Assembly (NCBI RefSeq): GCF_042453785.1 | Contig: NC_091673.1 | Span: 441,501-505,500, forward strand | Origin: Malus domestica | Taxonomy: Eukaryota > Streptophyta > Magnoliopsida > Rosales > Rosaceae | Length of the DNA stretch: 64,000 nt | Reading direction: 5' to 3' | Notes under the pieces: generated by a model | The model's database searches: none | Seen by the model: the letters and a program-made list of their open reading frames with translations, nothing else | What the model was told of the DNA's origin: nothing | Shown here: positions 42,738 through 55,627 of the stretch, piece by piece | Layout: the number at the start of each line of letters is the position of its first letter | How positions within the stretch are numbered: the first letter of the stretch is position 1 | Program-made: the position numbers and the translations under genes

Positions 42738-44585
42738 GGAATTTCCCCCTAATTCCACCGGAGAGCTGCTAGACCCAACCCGTTGTCTTATTTCTCCACC
42801 CACGTTATATGTACACACACTATAAAAACTTAAAAAATTAAAATGTTATTTTCCCACCCACTATTATTCCTAAAATAACCCTATATATAATTAGAGATAA
42901 ATTTATCTTAAAAAAAAGAATATAAACAAATAATATTACTCTCTTCTAAAAGCCAGAAAAAAACAAAAAAACCGTTTCCTTTCCAAATTCCAACTTTTGG
43001 GGGGGGATGAAGAATTATGGGTTTTCATTCGTTGCTTTTCCCCTTTTGTTTTCTTTTTCATATGCATTTCCCCTTTCCAAATTCCAAGGGCTCATCCAAG
43101 GAAAAGTTCAGAAATAAAGAAATAGGAATATATATTTGTTTTCGGAGTTCATTGCGGTTTCAAAATTAAAATAATTAACTGAAACCAAATGTTCAAAAAC
43201 GAACCAAGGACGAAGCAATGGAGTTCATCACCATCAAAAGGCTTTGAAACAATGTGTGCCCAGTAAGAAGCAAATGGTGTGAGATTTGTGTTTCACCTTA
43301 TGGTTATTCGAAAGGCAATTAATTATATAAAATTCAACAATACTATAGAAAGGAAAAGAGGGAAACGTTGTTCAAGGAAAACTCAATAAAAAACAAATCT
43401 ACCCTAACCTAGTGAAAACGAATTCCAAGAATTCTCATAGGAAAACGTGAAACAAATTGCACCATAACCTAATGCAAATTCAAATAAAAAGTCACGCGAT
43501 GCTTCAATTGTACGATGTCGACAAATCAAGATGACCCACATAAAATTATCTTTTACTTATTCGACGGAAATATAATTATCTACTTCTTCTATAGAAACGT
43601 CATATTTGAAGTTCCTTCTTTTTGCTTTCTTTGAATGAAAGGAGATGTGAATGATGAGTTAGGGTTTAAGGGAGACAAATTTTCTAAACATAGCGTGAGA
43701 GTTGTCACACCCAAACTTTTCTATTTTCTTTTCTATATAAAAAAAAGTAATGCAAAAGGGGGTAACTAAGGTCTTTATTAGTCATTTTACAAATAGACAA
43801 ATTTGTAATTAAAAAATTCATAAACAAGTGGGTGAAAATATAAGATATTGGGGTGGAAATAACACCTCTCTTCCACCGCCATTTACCTTTCTTTGTTTTT
43901 TTGTTTTTTTAGTTTTTTAAGTTTTTGGTTTGAAGCTGAATTTACCTCCTCCTCCGTACTCTCACCACTTGCCACCCTCGCGTTCCCTCTCACTTCGCCC
44001 CCTGTGGGCTTAAAAGTTAAAACGACGGCAAAGATATACTGAAACGCCAACTCTCACCGTCAGCTGTGGCCGGGAGACCAAACAAACCTCCGCCGTTCTC
44101 TTATCGTTGATAATCCCTATCTTCTGACGCATCGCTTCTGCCTTCGCAATCCGGTTAGTTGCACAATTCTCATTGCTCTCTGTTTGTTTCCCGAGAAATT
44201 ATTTTATTGAGAGGAAATTGGTTACGCTTACTTAATTTATACTCAAAGCTTTGTGCCTCACGAACTAGATTTTTATGTACGGCGATGAATTTACTAGTTT
44301 ATGAAATAGAATCGAGCAGTTTTGATGTGCATTAGGGTTTTGGCTCTGCTTCTGAAATAGTTGAAGTACCAAATCTATTAAGTTACTTCAATAGTTGCCT
44401 AGCATTGAAGCTGATACCCGAGTAATTTCGGTACGATACGAGAAGGTCCTTTGCAGTTAGGGTGGGGTTTATTCAGACACATTATGCATATACTCGTGTT
44501 AGAGCACATTTTAGACTAACAGGAACCTAGGTTAAAAATGAAAAGAAAAACCTAAATCGAGGCAAGTCCGTTGTGCAACTTACAG

Positions 44586-47500
44586 GATGTCCTAGAAACA
44601 ATGCTTCTGCCAGTCCTCCTTTTTCATACAACATTCCGAAATCTGGTTATTCTTTCCCTAATAACCAGCAATTTCAGTCTGGCACGGTGAGGGTCATTTC
44701 TTTGAATGAACATGAATTTATCTTGATTAACTGAGTATTGCTGCAATCGCTAGCAAATGACTGGTTGTTGTTTCGATATTTATATTCTTATATCCTTTTC
44801 CTAAAAGCAAAAGGCTGTCAATGAGTTATCGCTGTATTTTTTATCTGCTGTATACCTTTCCCTTACGATCCAGAAGGAAAGGTAACTTGAAAAGTGGTTT
44901 GATTTTTTCCAAAAAATTAATTCTTCTAAATCTTTTGTTGATTGCAGAATATCACACCTGCTACTGCACAAGAAACTGGTAATGCCTCATTGTCCTCAAC
45001 TAGTTTGCATTCTGGTTCCTTGCCTGCTCCTACTTCAAGTTCCACAGTGAATATATCATCAGCTCCTAATGCGGGACCAAAAGCTTCATTGGTTCCCACT
45101 GTCCCATCTTTTAACATGACTCCCGGAATGCCTGGAACTCCCAGGACACCTGGCCTCCCTGGAATAGCTCACTCAGTGCAAATATCTTTTAATCCGACTG
45201 CACCATCTGCACGTATTGATTCTTCTTCAGTAGCCCTTAGACCAAACATGCAAGCAGTACCTGTTGCGTCATCAGCAGTTCACCCACATGTAGGTCCTCC
45301 TTACCCATCTTTATCTGCTATGGGTGCTCCCTGGCTTCCATCCCCACAGATAGGAGGCTTACCTAGGCCACCGTTTTTGCCATATCCTGCTGCCTTTCCT
45401 GGTCCCTTTCCTTTGCCTGTACATGTTATGCCTCTCTCTTCTGTTCCTTTACCTGATTCTCAGCCTCCTGGTGTCACTCCTGTGGGAAATACTGTAGCAA
45501 ATTCTTTGTCTTCCGTTGGTTCTCGTCATCAGTTGGCAGGGTCTTCAGGGATGCAGAAAGAATTACCTCATCCTGGCGTTGGTACGCTTTTGCTTTCATA
45601 CTTGGTAAACACTATTTGACCTTATAACAATCTATTAGGGCTCTCTCTTCTCTTTCTCTCTCTCTATTGGTTTATCCTTCCCCTTCATCGATGATAACTT
45701 AATCAATGCTACATTGCGTATGGGCCATTTATAGATGACAGGAACAATTCCCTGATGCAGGTACCGATGGTAGAGCTGTTGTCAATGAACAGTTGGATGC
45801 CTGGACTGCCCACAAGACAGAGACAGGTGTTGTATACTATTATAATGCTTTGACCGGTGAATCAACTTGTGATAAGCCTCCTGGATTTAGGGAGGAGGTA
45901 CGTGGAAATTTTAATAACTTTTAGATTCATATGATATGAACACTTTGTGAAATTTCAGTTTGCAAGATGCCTAATCCTAAATATAACTACCAAATGTATC
46001 TAAGATGCAGATTGAAATATTTTTGAGGTTTGTTTTATTGCTGCTGCATTTCATTCTCAGGCCTTGAAGTTATCATGTTCATTCTATCCAGTAATATCTT
46101 ATTTTAACCAGCACCTTGTTGTGTCCACATTCCAATATAAGTGGTGAGAAAATGGACCATATTCTTCTTCATATCCCTGTAGGTATGGAGCTTTGGTCCC
46201 TTATCTTCTCATGTGTAATTTATGACTTATATCTAGGTTGTTTTTTTATATGTTGACATGCTAGTATATTTAGTGTGATACGTATTTGGCCTACTGCAAA
46301 TGAATATTAGATCTTGCAGTGTTTCCTATTGTATACCCTGTGGTAGTTTAGCTGTCTTCCCTGCTTTCCCATAAAATTCGTACAAAAATCACATCATTAG
46401 TTTTTATTCGACTGGAGATGGCTTTTTAAATGCTCTGAATGCTATGATTATGAGGATTTCATTGTATAACTTTTTTTCCCACCCTAATCTTTTCTTATAG
46501 AACTGTATAAGGTAAGATAGGGAGTTATTTAAAAGATAAGATCTAAAGTTCCAGTCTCCCTAGATCTGGTTTGAAGTAATTGCTTATTTTCTTTTTCTAG
46601 GCATCATGCATGACTTTATTTGACCATTGCTGTTGGGGATGTGTCTGATTAATTTCAACTGCTTTTTTGTGCAGCCTGGTAAGGTTTCTATGCAGCCAAC
46701 TCCAGTTTCAACGTAAGTTCTACTTTATCCTGTTGGGGTTTCCCCTTTTTTTTTTTTTTTTTCACTTATCTCTTGTATTTTGGATGTTAAAGTTGTTTCA
46801 GAATGTTTTTGCGATATAAGAATGTTCTTTTATTCTTGTTTTGGTTCTCTTCTGTTTAGGGTGAATTTGACTGGAACTGATTGGGTATTAGTCACAACCA
46901 GTGATGGGAAAAAGTTTTACCATAACAGCAAAACCAAGGTATGGGCCCTATTACTTGTTTATTGAAATGCCTGGGGTATTCAGAAACACTGTTGTATGAA
47001 TACGTGTTAGTACTAGTATTACAGACCTTATTGTATCTTGTTTTTCTCTGATCAGGTAAGTAGCTGGCAGATCCCAGATGAAGTGATTGAATTGAGAAAT
47101 AAACAGGATAGTGACGTGCCAAAAGAACATACAATATCAGTGCCAAATAATAATTTAATGATTGAAAAGGGATCTGCACCAGTTAGTTTGAGTGCTCCAG
47201 CCATTAACACGGGTGGTCGTGAAGCCATGCCTTTTAAACCCTCAGTTGTGCAGGGAACATCTTCTGCACTTGATCTGATTAAAAGGAAGTTGCAGGATCC
47301 TGTTACGTCTTCGCCAATTTCAGCACCATCAGAATCAAATGGTGCAAGAGGAGTTGAGAGTACACCTAAGGGCCAGCAAAGTGAGAATATCGAAGATAAG
47401 CTAAAAGACACTAATGGAGATGGAAACTTGTCTGATTCCTCATCTGATTCCTAATAAGGAGACTTCTGATCGATATCCATGGTGTTTTACATATATTATT

Positions 47501-49830
47501 GTGTAGTTAGTCCTCTATTCGTTTATTTTTTCAATAGGAAATAGAGAGTTTAATTAACTAAATTGTACAACATAGAGGACAAGATGTCCACTGGAAGAAA
47601 AATATCGATTTCTGAACTGATTTGAGGGGATATAGTAATGGTCTAATGGTTTCTGTTCCATGGCCATATCCTTGTCCATGTTCTTTTCAAGAATCCATCT
47701 ATAGTGCAGGTATCCCTGCTGAGCTATTACATTTGAATCTCCTTTGTTCTGATTTGAATTCTTATTCAAATGTATGTTGAACCCTTAAAAGCAACATGAG
47801 TCAGCAAGTAGTAGGCTAGTGACAAGATCCCCAGATTAGTTGGGTGTGTCCTTTGGCTCATAAATCTCTTTGGATTCACACGGTAAATCTAATTTTGGTT
47901 CTATCTATGTTCAATTTATATCTTAATGGTCATACATGATTTCTATTCTGCTTGTAGGGTCCTTCCATTGAAGAGGGCTGCTGAAGAAAAGGCTCAAGCA
48001 GAGTGTGCTGCTGCAGCAGCTGGTTTTAAGTCCATGCTTAAAGAGAAAGGAGATATTACTGTTAGTTCTCGTTGGTCCAGGGTAGGTGCATTTTACATCA
48101 GCTTGTGGTTTATTTGATGTGTTGAAGAGTCTTCCAGACAATGTACTTCTGGATGCTTTTGGTATAAATTCTACCAGTGTGTCTTCTTTTTGGTCAATCA
48201 TGAATGTGCATCCAGCAGTTTAAAAAAAAAAAATAATAATAAAGTAGAATTTTATCCTTAAGCAATAACTTCATTATTAATTTTGTTTGTGTTAGTTGTT
48301 TCAATTTATTCTCCCTTTCATTTTAAAATGTAAATGATACAGGTTAAGAAATTTTTTATTAAAAAAACTTTTGAATGTATGAGATACTTGGTGTGCTAGA
48401 AAATTTATATGAACTTATTTTATGTTGGGGACTTTATGTAGGTGAAAGATAGTCTGCGGAATGACCCAAGGTACAAAAATGTTAGGCATGAGGATAGGGA
48501 AGTTTTATTCAATCAGTATATATCAGGACTAAAAGCTGTGGAAGAGGAAGCAGAACGAGAGGCAAAAGCTAAACGTGACGAGCAGGTAAAAATTGTGCAT
48601 CTGCATTTGTTAGGAACTCCCTCATCCTCTTCCTTCCTCTTTTCTTTCTGTCTGTATAAGTGAATGGGACCTATAAGGAAACGTTTATTAGAAGAAGGAA
48701 ATAGGTAATGATAAATTTACTTGATGAGAAAGGCTCTCCGCCTTTCCCACCTACTCTTCAATTTTGTTCGAAAGAAAATATGTATGCATAACATATATCT
48801 GTCACTTCAGATGGTGTGTTGGTGGGGATTTTGAGAATTAGTTCTTCAAAACAGTTGACAAAAAACCTAAATGATCTGTAAAAAGAGAGAATAAAACTGT
48901 ATTGCATCTAGGAGTGTGTACTTCAAAAAAGAAAGCTAAAGATTTTGTTTCCCTTGGCTTTCAGGAAAAACTGAGGGAAAGGGAACGAGAACTGCGGAAG
49001 CGGAAGGAAAGAGAAGAGCAAGAAACAGAGAGGGTGCGACTGAAAGTTCGCAGGAAGGAGGCAGTTGCTACTTTTCAAGCTTTACTTGTGGAAACAATTA
49101 AAGATCCTCAGGTATTATCTTTTGTTCACTTGGGTTTTAGCTTCATTAGCTTAAGCTACGCATCTGCTATGAATTTCTGCACATTTACTATGGTATGGTG
49201 TGGTGTATCGTGTGTTGATAGATTATTAAACCTTTTGGCTTATCATGTACTCAGGCATCTTGGACAGGCTCTAAGCCTAAATTGGAGAAGGATCCGCAAA
49301 GGCGTGCAGCCAACCCTGATTTAGATCCATCTGACATGGATAAGCTCTTCCGGGAACATGTAAAGATGCTAAACGAGGTAATATATAATCCAGTGCTTCA
49401 ATCTATTTCAATTTTGTTTTCATTGTTAAAAAAAATCTTCTTGTTTATAACTTGTTCCAGTTAAAAAATGCTGCTTTTGTAATTTTTTACTTTATTGGTT
49501 TGGCTTTTCCAGCGATGTGCACATGAGTTCAGAACTCTGTTGGCCGAAGTCTTGACTGCAGAAGCAGCGTCCCAAGAGACAGAAGATGGAAAAACAGTTC
49601 TTAATTCGTGGTCAACAGCTAAACGTATTCTAAGGACGGATCCCAGATACGACAAGACGCCAAGAAAAGAGAGGGAAGTTTTGTGGAGACGATATTCTGA
49701 GGAGATGCTGCGGAAGCAAAAGTCAGCAGTTGGTCGTAAGGAAGATAGGAAAACAGATGCTAAAAGTAGAAGTTCTATCGATGCTGGGAGGAATCCCTAT
49801 GGATCTAGGGGTACTCACGATCGGCGATGA
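44586..49830 (+). CDS. PRP40C: PRP40C-type splicing factor (WW and FF domains), apparently missing its middle
   Basis: PRP40 proteins bridge U1 snRNP and RNA polymerase II tails. Exons I can place: 44586-44686, 44948-45581, 45761-45897, 46675-46712, 46860-46938, 47056-47454, then 47958-48081, 48442-48585, 48965-49111, 49255-49377, 49513-49830. The first part is Pro/Ser-rich with two WW-like modules (DAWTAHKTETGVVYYYNALT; TDWVLVTTSDGKKFYHNSKT plus WQIP). The second part has FF repeats (GFKSMLKEKGDITVSSRWSR, KDSLRNDPRYKNVRHEDRE, ATFQALLVETIKDPQASW, RCAHEFRTLLAEVL) and a charged tail. The sixth exon ends DSSSDS then TAA, and no good donor in phase with 47958 is visible. As I remember PRP40C, two FF repeats belong between these halves; 47455-47957 holds neither. 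No in-frame ATG precedes 44586 in the exons I can see. It may be a decaying duplicate, or the missing exons may have been lost in assembly. Confidence 0.8.
47455..47957 (+). other. Gap in the PRP40C gene where FF-repeat exons would be expected
   Basis: The upstream exon runs into TAATAA, and the next recognisable exon begins after CTTGTAG at 47957 in the phase that needs two bases from the previous exon. Neither strand of the intervening 500 bp contains an FF-like frame. The sequence is AT-rich with no repeat I can name. Confidence 0.6.
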
Positions 49831-50176
49831 TGTTTTTGGTTAAAGCTTAGAGACTGGAACTTCAAGTTAATTTCCCCTAGTCCTCGTAATTTTGACTCGA
49901 GTAGGACGGGTGACGGCTCGAGCACCAAAACGACACTTCTGTATTATACGAATTATATCGAGGTGATTAAGCTGATGTTGCTAGGTTTCTTGGTCGAATA
50001 GTTGCTGTTGCCCATAAATTTATGTCCAATTTGCCTTCTCAGTTCTCACTAAACCGATCCTTCTCAGTTGCCTCCGAATCTTTTACGTTTCCCTCTTTTT
50101 GTAATATATATATATTTTCACTTAATACATATCCCCCTTGAATTTTGAGTCTTTCAACTTCTGAGAAGGGCAAAAA

Positions 50177-50333
50177 GAAATAAAACTAATGAAAATGATT
50201 TGAAAATTTTGAGTTTTAATGGTAAGGATAAAATAAAAGGTAAAGTGAATAGTATCATGATTGATTTTTTAGTATAAAAATGTGATTTTTCGTTAAAATA
50301 AACAGTATCCCAGAGCTTTTCGTTAAAGTTTCC
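50177..50333. mobile_element. MITE of the TTTGAAAACTTTGAG family, copy B
   Basis: Contains AATGAAAATGATTTGAAAAT, TAAAGTGAATAGTATC and the right end TTTTCGTTAAAGTTTCC. Matches copies A and C in motif order. The left end GAAATAAAACTAATGAAAA is weakly inverted relative to the right end. Confidence 0.78.
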
Positions 50334-50676
50334 AAAAAGAATGCTTTGGTAGGAAAAGTCACAAGTACTTATGAGTCGCAGAATCACTTGTCGAACAAGC
50401 GCATGGCAAATGCCTTGTTAGGATACGCTTGAATTTTTAGCAAAACGAGCGGAAGTTTCCTACAATCATTACCAAAGGTGTGATATTTTTGTTTTAATAT
50501 TAAAGAACTATCAACTGCATATTCTGAAAAGAAGAAAGCTTGGCTTATGAAAAAATCAACAGCAACTCCTGCTGCTAATGAATCAAGGGTGGACACGTAT
50601 TCAAATTGTGATTAAAAAATTAATTACTTGGACACATGTTTACCTGTTATTCGTTAAGCTGCCGTTGATTTTTCAG

Positions 50677-50896
50677 CAACCAAGCTCTGGTCGAAAATGA
50701 GAAAGCTTGGCTGCTGAAAAGGTATCCAACAAAGTTTTTGATTGATCACAATATCATATTAATGCTCAGCAAAAAGAAAAACATATCAACCAAGCTCTGT
50801 TCGAAAATGGGAAAGCTTGGCTGCTGAAAAGGGATCCAACAAAGTTTTTGATTGATCACAATATCATATTAATACCCAGCAAAAAGAAAAACATAT
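50677..50896. repeat. Tandem duplication, two 110-bp units containing a hairpin
   Basis: Units at 50677-50786 and 50787-50896 differ at only a few positions and abut exactly. Each contains CAACCAAGCTCT followed by AAAGCTTGGCTGCTGAAAA. The latter pairs with TTTTCAGCAACCAAGCT from the unit's left edge to give a stem of about 19 bp. A weaker copy of the right arm (AAAGCTTGGCTTATGAAAA) lies at about 50536-50554. No coding frame. Confidence 0.85.
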
Positions 50897-51945
50897 CATA
50901 TGATTAGTATAGTACTTTCCTTTCATTGAAAAATTATGAGATATTTTTCACTGAACTCAGAATATAGAGTGCGACACATGTTATTACATAATTGGAGAAA
51001 AATGTATATGCAGGGGTTATGATTATCTCCTCTACTCTTTCTATCTCCTCATTTCACATTCTTTATTTTGTCTTTCTCTTTCTATACAAAATTAATATAA
51101 GATGTTGACGTGTCTTAACCGTGATAATTCAAATAGGAGGGGTGGGAAAAAAAAGAAGAAGAGAGAATTCTATGCGGTATATAGATCTCGAAATTTAAAT
51201 TCATTTAAAAAAAATTCTAAAAAATTATCCAGATAAAAGAAAAATTACTGTTATTAGAAAAAAAAACTATAATGATTGATTTAGGGTAATACAATACAAA
51301 ATTTACAAAATCCGATGACAGGTGCTAAAGTAGTGGATGAAGCTGGAGCGCCAGTTTCAAAAATTAGGGCTTCCAGTCTCTCTCTCTTCTGATCCTTCTA
51401 ATCTTCTCCCGCAGTTTGCGATTGCTGATTAGGGTTCGCTGGAGGAGATTGTGCAATCGCACAGTTGTGTTGAGTGTTTCCCCTTTCAGAGGCTCAAGGT
51501 TCGCGGCCCCTGTCGGGGACTCAGGTAAGGTAGATTTCGTTCCGACGATTTGGAATTTGAAAATTGAAATTTGGAAGTACTGATATTATAACATTTCACT
51601 TTGTATAACGCTCCGAAAATCCATGGATGCCTTTATTTTTGTGTTCTGCTTGTTTCGTGTCGATTAATTGATTGAAGAGGAGTTTCTGCAACAAGGGTTT
51701 TATCATAATTCTTTAGGGATTTGATTGAGCAGTGTTATATTCCGCAATGGATTCTATGCATTTTTCTCCTTGGTTTGCTTTGCTGCGTTCAATCTTTTGC
51801 ACAAGGATATGTCTTTTGTGTTTACAATGTGTATCTTTGAAAATTTCGATACAACTAGTTAGCCTGTTTTACTGAAAAGTAATCTGTTTTGTGAAGGATT
51901 GGAGTTGGGTTTCCGCTTAATCGAATTTCATGATAGTGGAGCTAT

Positions 51946-54805
51946 ATGGCAACCTATACAGGAAAAGGAGCCCCCTCAAATGGGTCTGTTTATGTTTGCA
52001 ATCTGCCTGAGGGAACTGATGAAAATATGTTGGCTGAACATTTTGGCACCATTGGGTTGTTAAAGGTAGTGATTTTTACCGTTTATTCTTTAACCGACCT
52101 TCTGTATAAATGTCTTTGTATATCTGGAAAACTCATCAGCTTCTCCTGTGTTTCTCTTTTTAATCTTGCTTTCTACCATTTAGAAAGACAAGCGAACAGG
52201 TCGACCGAAAATTTGGCTATACCGAGACAAATTGACCAACGAGCCTAAGGGAGATGCTACTGTAACGTATGAAGATCCACATGCTGCATCAGCTGCCGTT
52301 GAATGGTTTAACAACAAGGAATTCCATGGTAATACCATTGGGGTTTTTATAGCCGAGTCCAAAAGCAAAGATGATCAGACTCATAACTCTGTGGTTGATC
52401 CAAGTTTTGGCGGTGATCTTGATGGACCAGAGGAAGCTGCTCAGGATACGAATGGGGGTGGTGGTGGTCGAGGTCGAGGTGATTCTACTGGGAAAGCATG
52501 GCAACAAGAAGGAGACTGGACGTGTCCAAATACAAGGTCTGTGATGTGACATTGGTGAGCAGCTCTTTCTTGCACTTTTGTTGGCATTTTCATTCTTAAA
52601 TGTAAAGTTTATTCAGTAATAGCTTCTCATACTCTTTTTCTAACAGCTGTGCCAATGTGAATTTTGCATTTCGTGGTGTGTGCAATCGCTGTGGAAGTGC
52701 TCGACCAACTGGAGCTTCTGGTGGCGCAGGGAGTGGTGGTCGTGGTAGGGGTCGTGGCGTTGATGCTGGGGGCCGTGGTGGTCCTGTTGGTGCTCCTACA
52801 GGTGGACTCTTTGGTCCAAATGACTGGCCGTGTCCAATGTAAGACTGTTTTATTCGTCCTCCCCTCCCCCGTTTTAAGCCACTTCTTTCTTTATTATTAT
52901 TGTTGTTGTTGTCGTCGTTGTTTTTAAGTTTCAGTCCCAAGTTTTGTCACGTATTTTTATATTCTGTTAATGACGTGGAATTAGTAGAAACATGATTTCT
53001 TGGTTTTTTTAAAGGACCTTTTATTCCATTCTCTTGTGGTTTTGATTTTCTTCACATTCTTACAAATCTATTATCATATTGCGAGGTTGTGGAAGTTAGG
53101 TAGTATCTTGCATCAACCTTGGTTAATATGTTGCCTACTTGCTAGGACAGAGAGATTTTATGCGTTAACTATTTTATGTAGCATTATAAGTTGGCCAAGT
53201 TCGATGGGTATATTTGCACTAGCCTACTAATTGATGGTATTTGGATATAAATATTCATTCCGTAAGCAAACTCTATTTTGTTTGGGTTTAGCAGTATCAT
53301 AGAAATGTCATTTAAATGCGTGTATTATTGTTCACACTGCCTTGATTCTTCTTTTGTTTCAGGTGTGCCAACATCAATTGGGCAAAGCGTACAAAATGCA
53401 ATATATGCAACACAAATAAACCAGGTCACAATGAAGGGGGTGTAAGGTATTGCATTACTATTACTTTAACCTATGCTTCTGTCAGTTGCCAATCAATTGC
53501 TGGTATCCATTGTGCGGGAAGATGGTGTAATACTGATAGTACGTAAATATAAATATGTACAGTCTTGGTCTTGTCATTGATTCTTATCTATTTATGTCCA
53601 TACCTAAATGTGTTGAACCATCCTGTTTCCCCTCCCCCCACAACCCAAAGGGGGGAAAAATCAATTTTGAATAAAAGCCATACGCTATTGTATTTTGTGT
53701 AAGAAAATTTGATCATACTTTCTTCTCCTTCTAAAAAAGTTAATTGGTCTGTTTCACACACTAAAGGGATCCACTTTCTTTACTCTGCCCCTTTTTTTTT
53801 CTTAAACTCTCGTATTTCTATCTAGCTGAAGAATTAGATGCACACCGGTGGTGGTTAATGAAGAAAGCAGTATGCTGGTTTTTCCTCTTTTCTTAGGTTA
53901 TCTCTAGATTCTCTACTTTTATTAGAAATATTTTTCAGTCTCTATTGAAACATTCTCGTGAGTTTTATAGAGATATACTGATTTTTCTTTAAATCTATTT
54001 GACAGGGGGGGACGTGGTGGTGGTTACAAGGAACTTGATGAAGAAGAATTAGAGGAAATCAAGCGACGTCGGCGGGAGGCAGAAGAAGTAAGATTTATAT
54101 GCATAAGCATTATTTGAACATACATATCTTTTGTTCTGGTTTAGAATTGATTTTGTACCATTCTCAGGATGATGGAGAGATGTATGATGAGTTTGGCAAC
54201 CTCAAGAAAAAATTTCGCGCTAAAACACAGCTAGAAGAAACTGGACGAGCTCTTCCAGGTGCAGGACGTGCTGGATGGGAAGTGGAGGAAATAGGTACGG
54301 ATGCATTTTGTGGCATGATTATTCTTAATTAGGAGGTTTGAGTTTTAGATTTTAAATCCTTAACTCTAGAGGTATGTACATAAGATGTTAGTTATTATCG
54401 CATTCTTCAACATGATTGTCCTTTTTCCTTTTTCCTCTTGATTCTACTTGGAATGTTTGGACATTTTTATTTACCATAGCACTTGAACGAAGCTGGTTTT
54501 AGGAGTTGTTGCTGCTTTCTTAGTCAAGCAAGATCCGCGTTTGGATTAGTGATTGACTTAGTTTGAAAAATGATATGGCAGGTGGCAGAGAGAGAAATAG
54601 AGAGAGGGGAAGGGAACACGATGATAGACCGAGCAGCAAGAACAGAGACAGAGATGATGGTTATAGGCGTCGAAGTCGAAGTAGAGAAAGGGAAAGGGAT
54701 AGGGGGAGAGATAGACCTCGAGACCATGATTATGATCGAGAAAAAGAATACGGGAGGGAGAGGGAGAGGGATCGAGACCGGGACCGGCACAGGCACCGTT
54801 ATTGA
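51946..54805 (+). CDS. TAF15B: TAF15/TAF15b: RRM and RanBP2 zinc-finger protein, TFIID-associated
   Basis: FUS/EWS/TAF15-type RNA-binding protein linked to TFIID. Seven coding exons: 51946-52065, 52184-52536, 52647-52838, 53363-53446, 54006-54087, 54168-54294, 54582-54805; 1182 nt, 393 aa. The RRM lies at about residues 12-92 (SVYVCNLPEGTDENMLAEHF, GDATVTYEDPHAASAAVEWF). Two RanBP2-type zinc fingers follow (WTCPNTSCANVNFAFRGVC and WPCPMCANINWAKRTKCNIC), separated by an RG-rich stretch. Then come an acidic/basic helix (LDEEELEEIKRRRREAEED) and a C-terminal tail of RE, RD and RS dipeptides ending RHRHRY. Splice phases agree throughout. I chose the ATG at 51946 because it gives the conserved MATYTGKG start. 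I cannot tell TAF15 from TAF15b with certainty; the Gly-rich content and length favour TAF15b. Confidence 0.94.
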
Positions 54806-55098
54806 ACGTTATGGGACAGTTTCCCAGTTTTGGTCCTCCGTGGAGGTGCATTTGTGTTGAACTTTGTTTTACTTTGCATTTGAAGCTAGTCGAGTGCGGA
54901 ATACGGGTCTGCTCTCCGCGATCTGCTCTCCATTCATGTGTAATTTGGTTTCCATGAGTTTATTTGCACTATCAGAATTTTGCTTTCAACATTTCTTTTT
55001 AAGTTATGAATATTATCAATTGTCTAATGGGAATGGGTTATTTTTCGTCATTGGATGGTTGGTTTATCTGTCTTTTAATCCCAATTTTTCATGTATAC

Positions 55099-55422
55099 TA
55101 GACCTGTAAACGGGTCGGGTATATTGGGTTTGAGTCGGGTTGAACCTGATCCGTTAAGTTAATGGGTCATCCGAACCGAACCTGTTAAGCTAATAGGTCA
55201 TCCGAACCCGACCTGTTAGGCTAACGGGTCATCCGTTTCATCCGTTAACAATTATTATTATTATTTTTATTGCATAAAGTTTATTTTTTGTTATTAAGAC
55301 TTTATTAAAATTACTAAAATATCCTCACCTAACGGGTGTTAACGGGTTGATCCAAAGTGACCTATTATTTAACGGGTTGGGTCGAATCGAGTTAACGGGT
55401 TGAGTCCAAAATGTCAAGCCTA
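55099..55422. mobile_element. hAT-type MITE, copy 2 (324 bp)
   Basis: Begins TAGACCTGTAAACGGGTCGG and ends GTCAAGCCTA, flanked by a perfect 8-bp duplication ATGTATAC (55091-55098, 55423-55430). The interior of TTAACGGGT and GGGTCATCCG motifs matches the element at 1934-2324 in reverse orientation. The perfect duplication suggests it is younger than copy 1, though its terminal repeats have two mismatches. Confidence 0.88.
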
Positions 55423-55627
55423 ATGTATACTAAGCATCGATGCCATATATCATTTGATGCTATGATATTTGACATTTTTAGTGAAAATACCTCGTTTTAC
55501 TATATATCAGGAAATGATTTGAAAACCGAGACACATTGAGTTGAAGAAAATGTCTTAATCATTATGGCAATCAACCAATTTTTTCATTCTTTTTTTTCAT
55601 AAATATTTTTAGATGCTTAATATTAAA

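Larger units (their letters stand above)
39761..44585. other. Intergenic between divergent NTMC2T5 and PRP40C genes
   Basis: Nearly 5 kb with no gene seen. Contents: a PIF/Harbinger-like MITE (40569-40926), simple TTCGGTTTGG-type repetition near 41430-41530, and a long-TIR MITE (42574-42737). An unrecognised stretch at 41550-42250 has a TATA-like TTATATAAG at 42089 and might be part of an old element. The right end (about 43930-44153) is TC-rich and looks like the PRP40C leader, with a donor CCG|GTTAGT at 44153. Confidence 0.5.
49831..51945. other. Intergenic between PRP40C and TAF15, with leader of TAF15
   Basis: Holds the PRP40C 3' UTR, one TTTGAAAACTTT-type MITE, a 110-bp tandem duplication, AT-rich DNA, and from about 51340 the TAF15 leader. 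A non-coding exon ends at GACTCAG|GTAAGG near 51525, and the ATG-bearing exon begins near 51897. Confidence 0.55.

Noticed and set aside
42960-43130. Small frame MKNYGFSFVAFPLL and on, after a poly-G run
   Set aside because: It could look like a secreted peptide, but it is short, lies in AT-rich DNA without promoter signals, and resembles no family I know.
52596-52940. 114-residue minus-strand frame rich in Pro and Arg
   Set aside because: It is antisense to the TAF15 RG-rich exon, and its composition mirrors that low-complexity stretch.
54524-54860. Antisense and shifted frames over the TAF15 tail
   Set aside because: They are artefacts of the GAGA-rich RE/RD dipeptide coding sequence.
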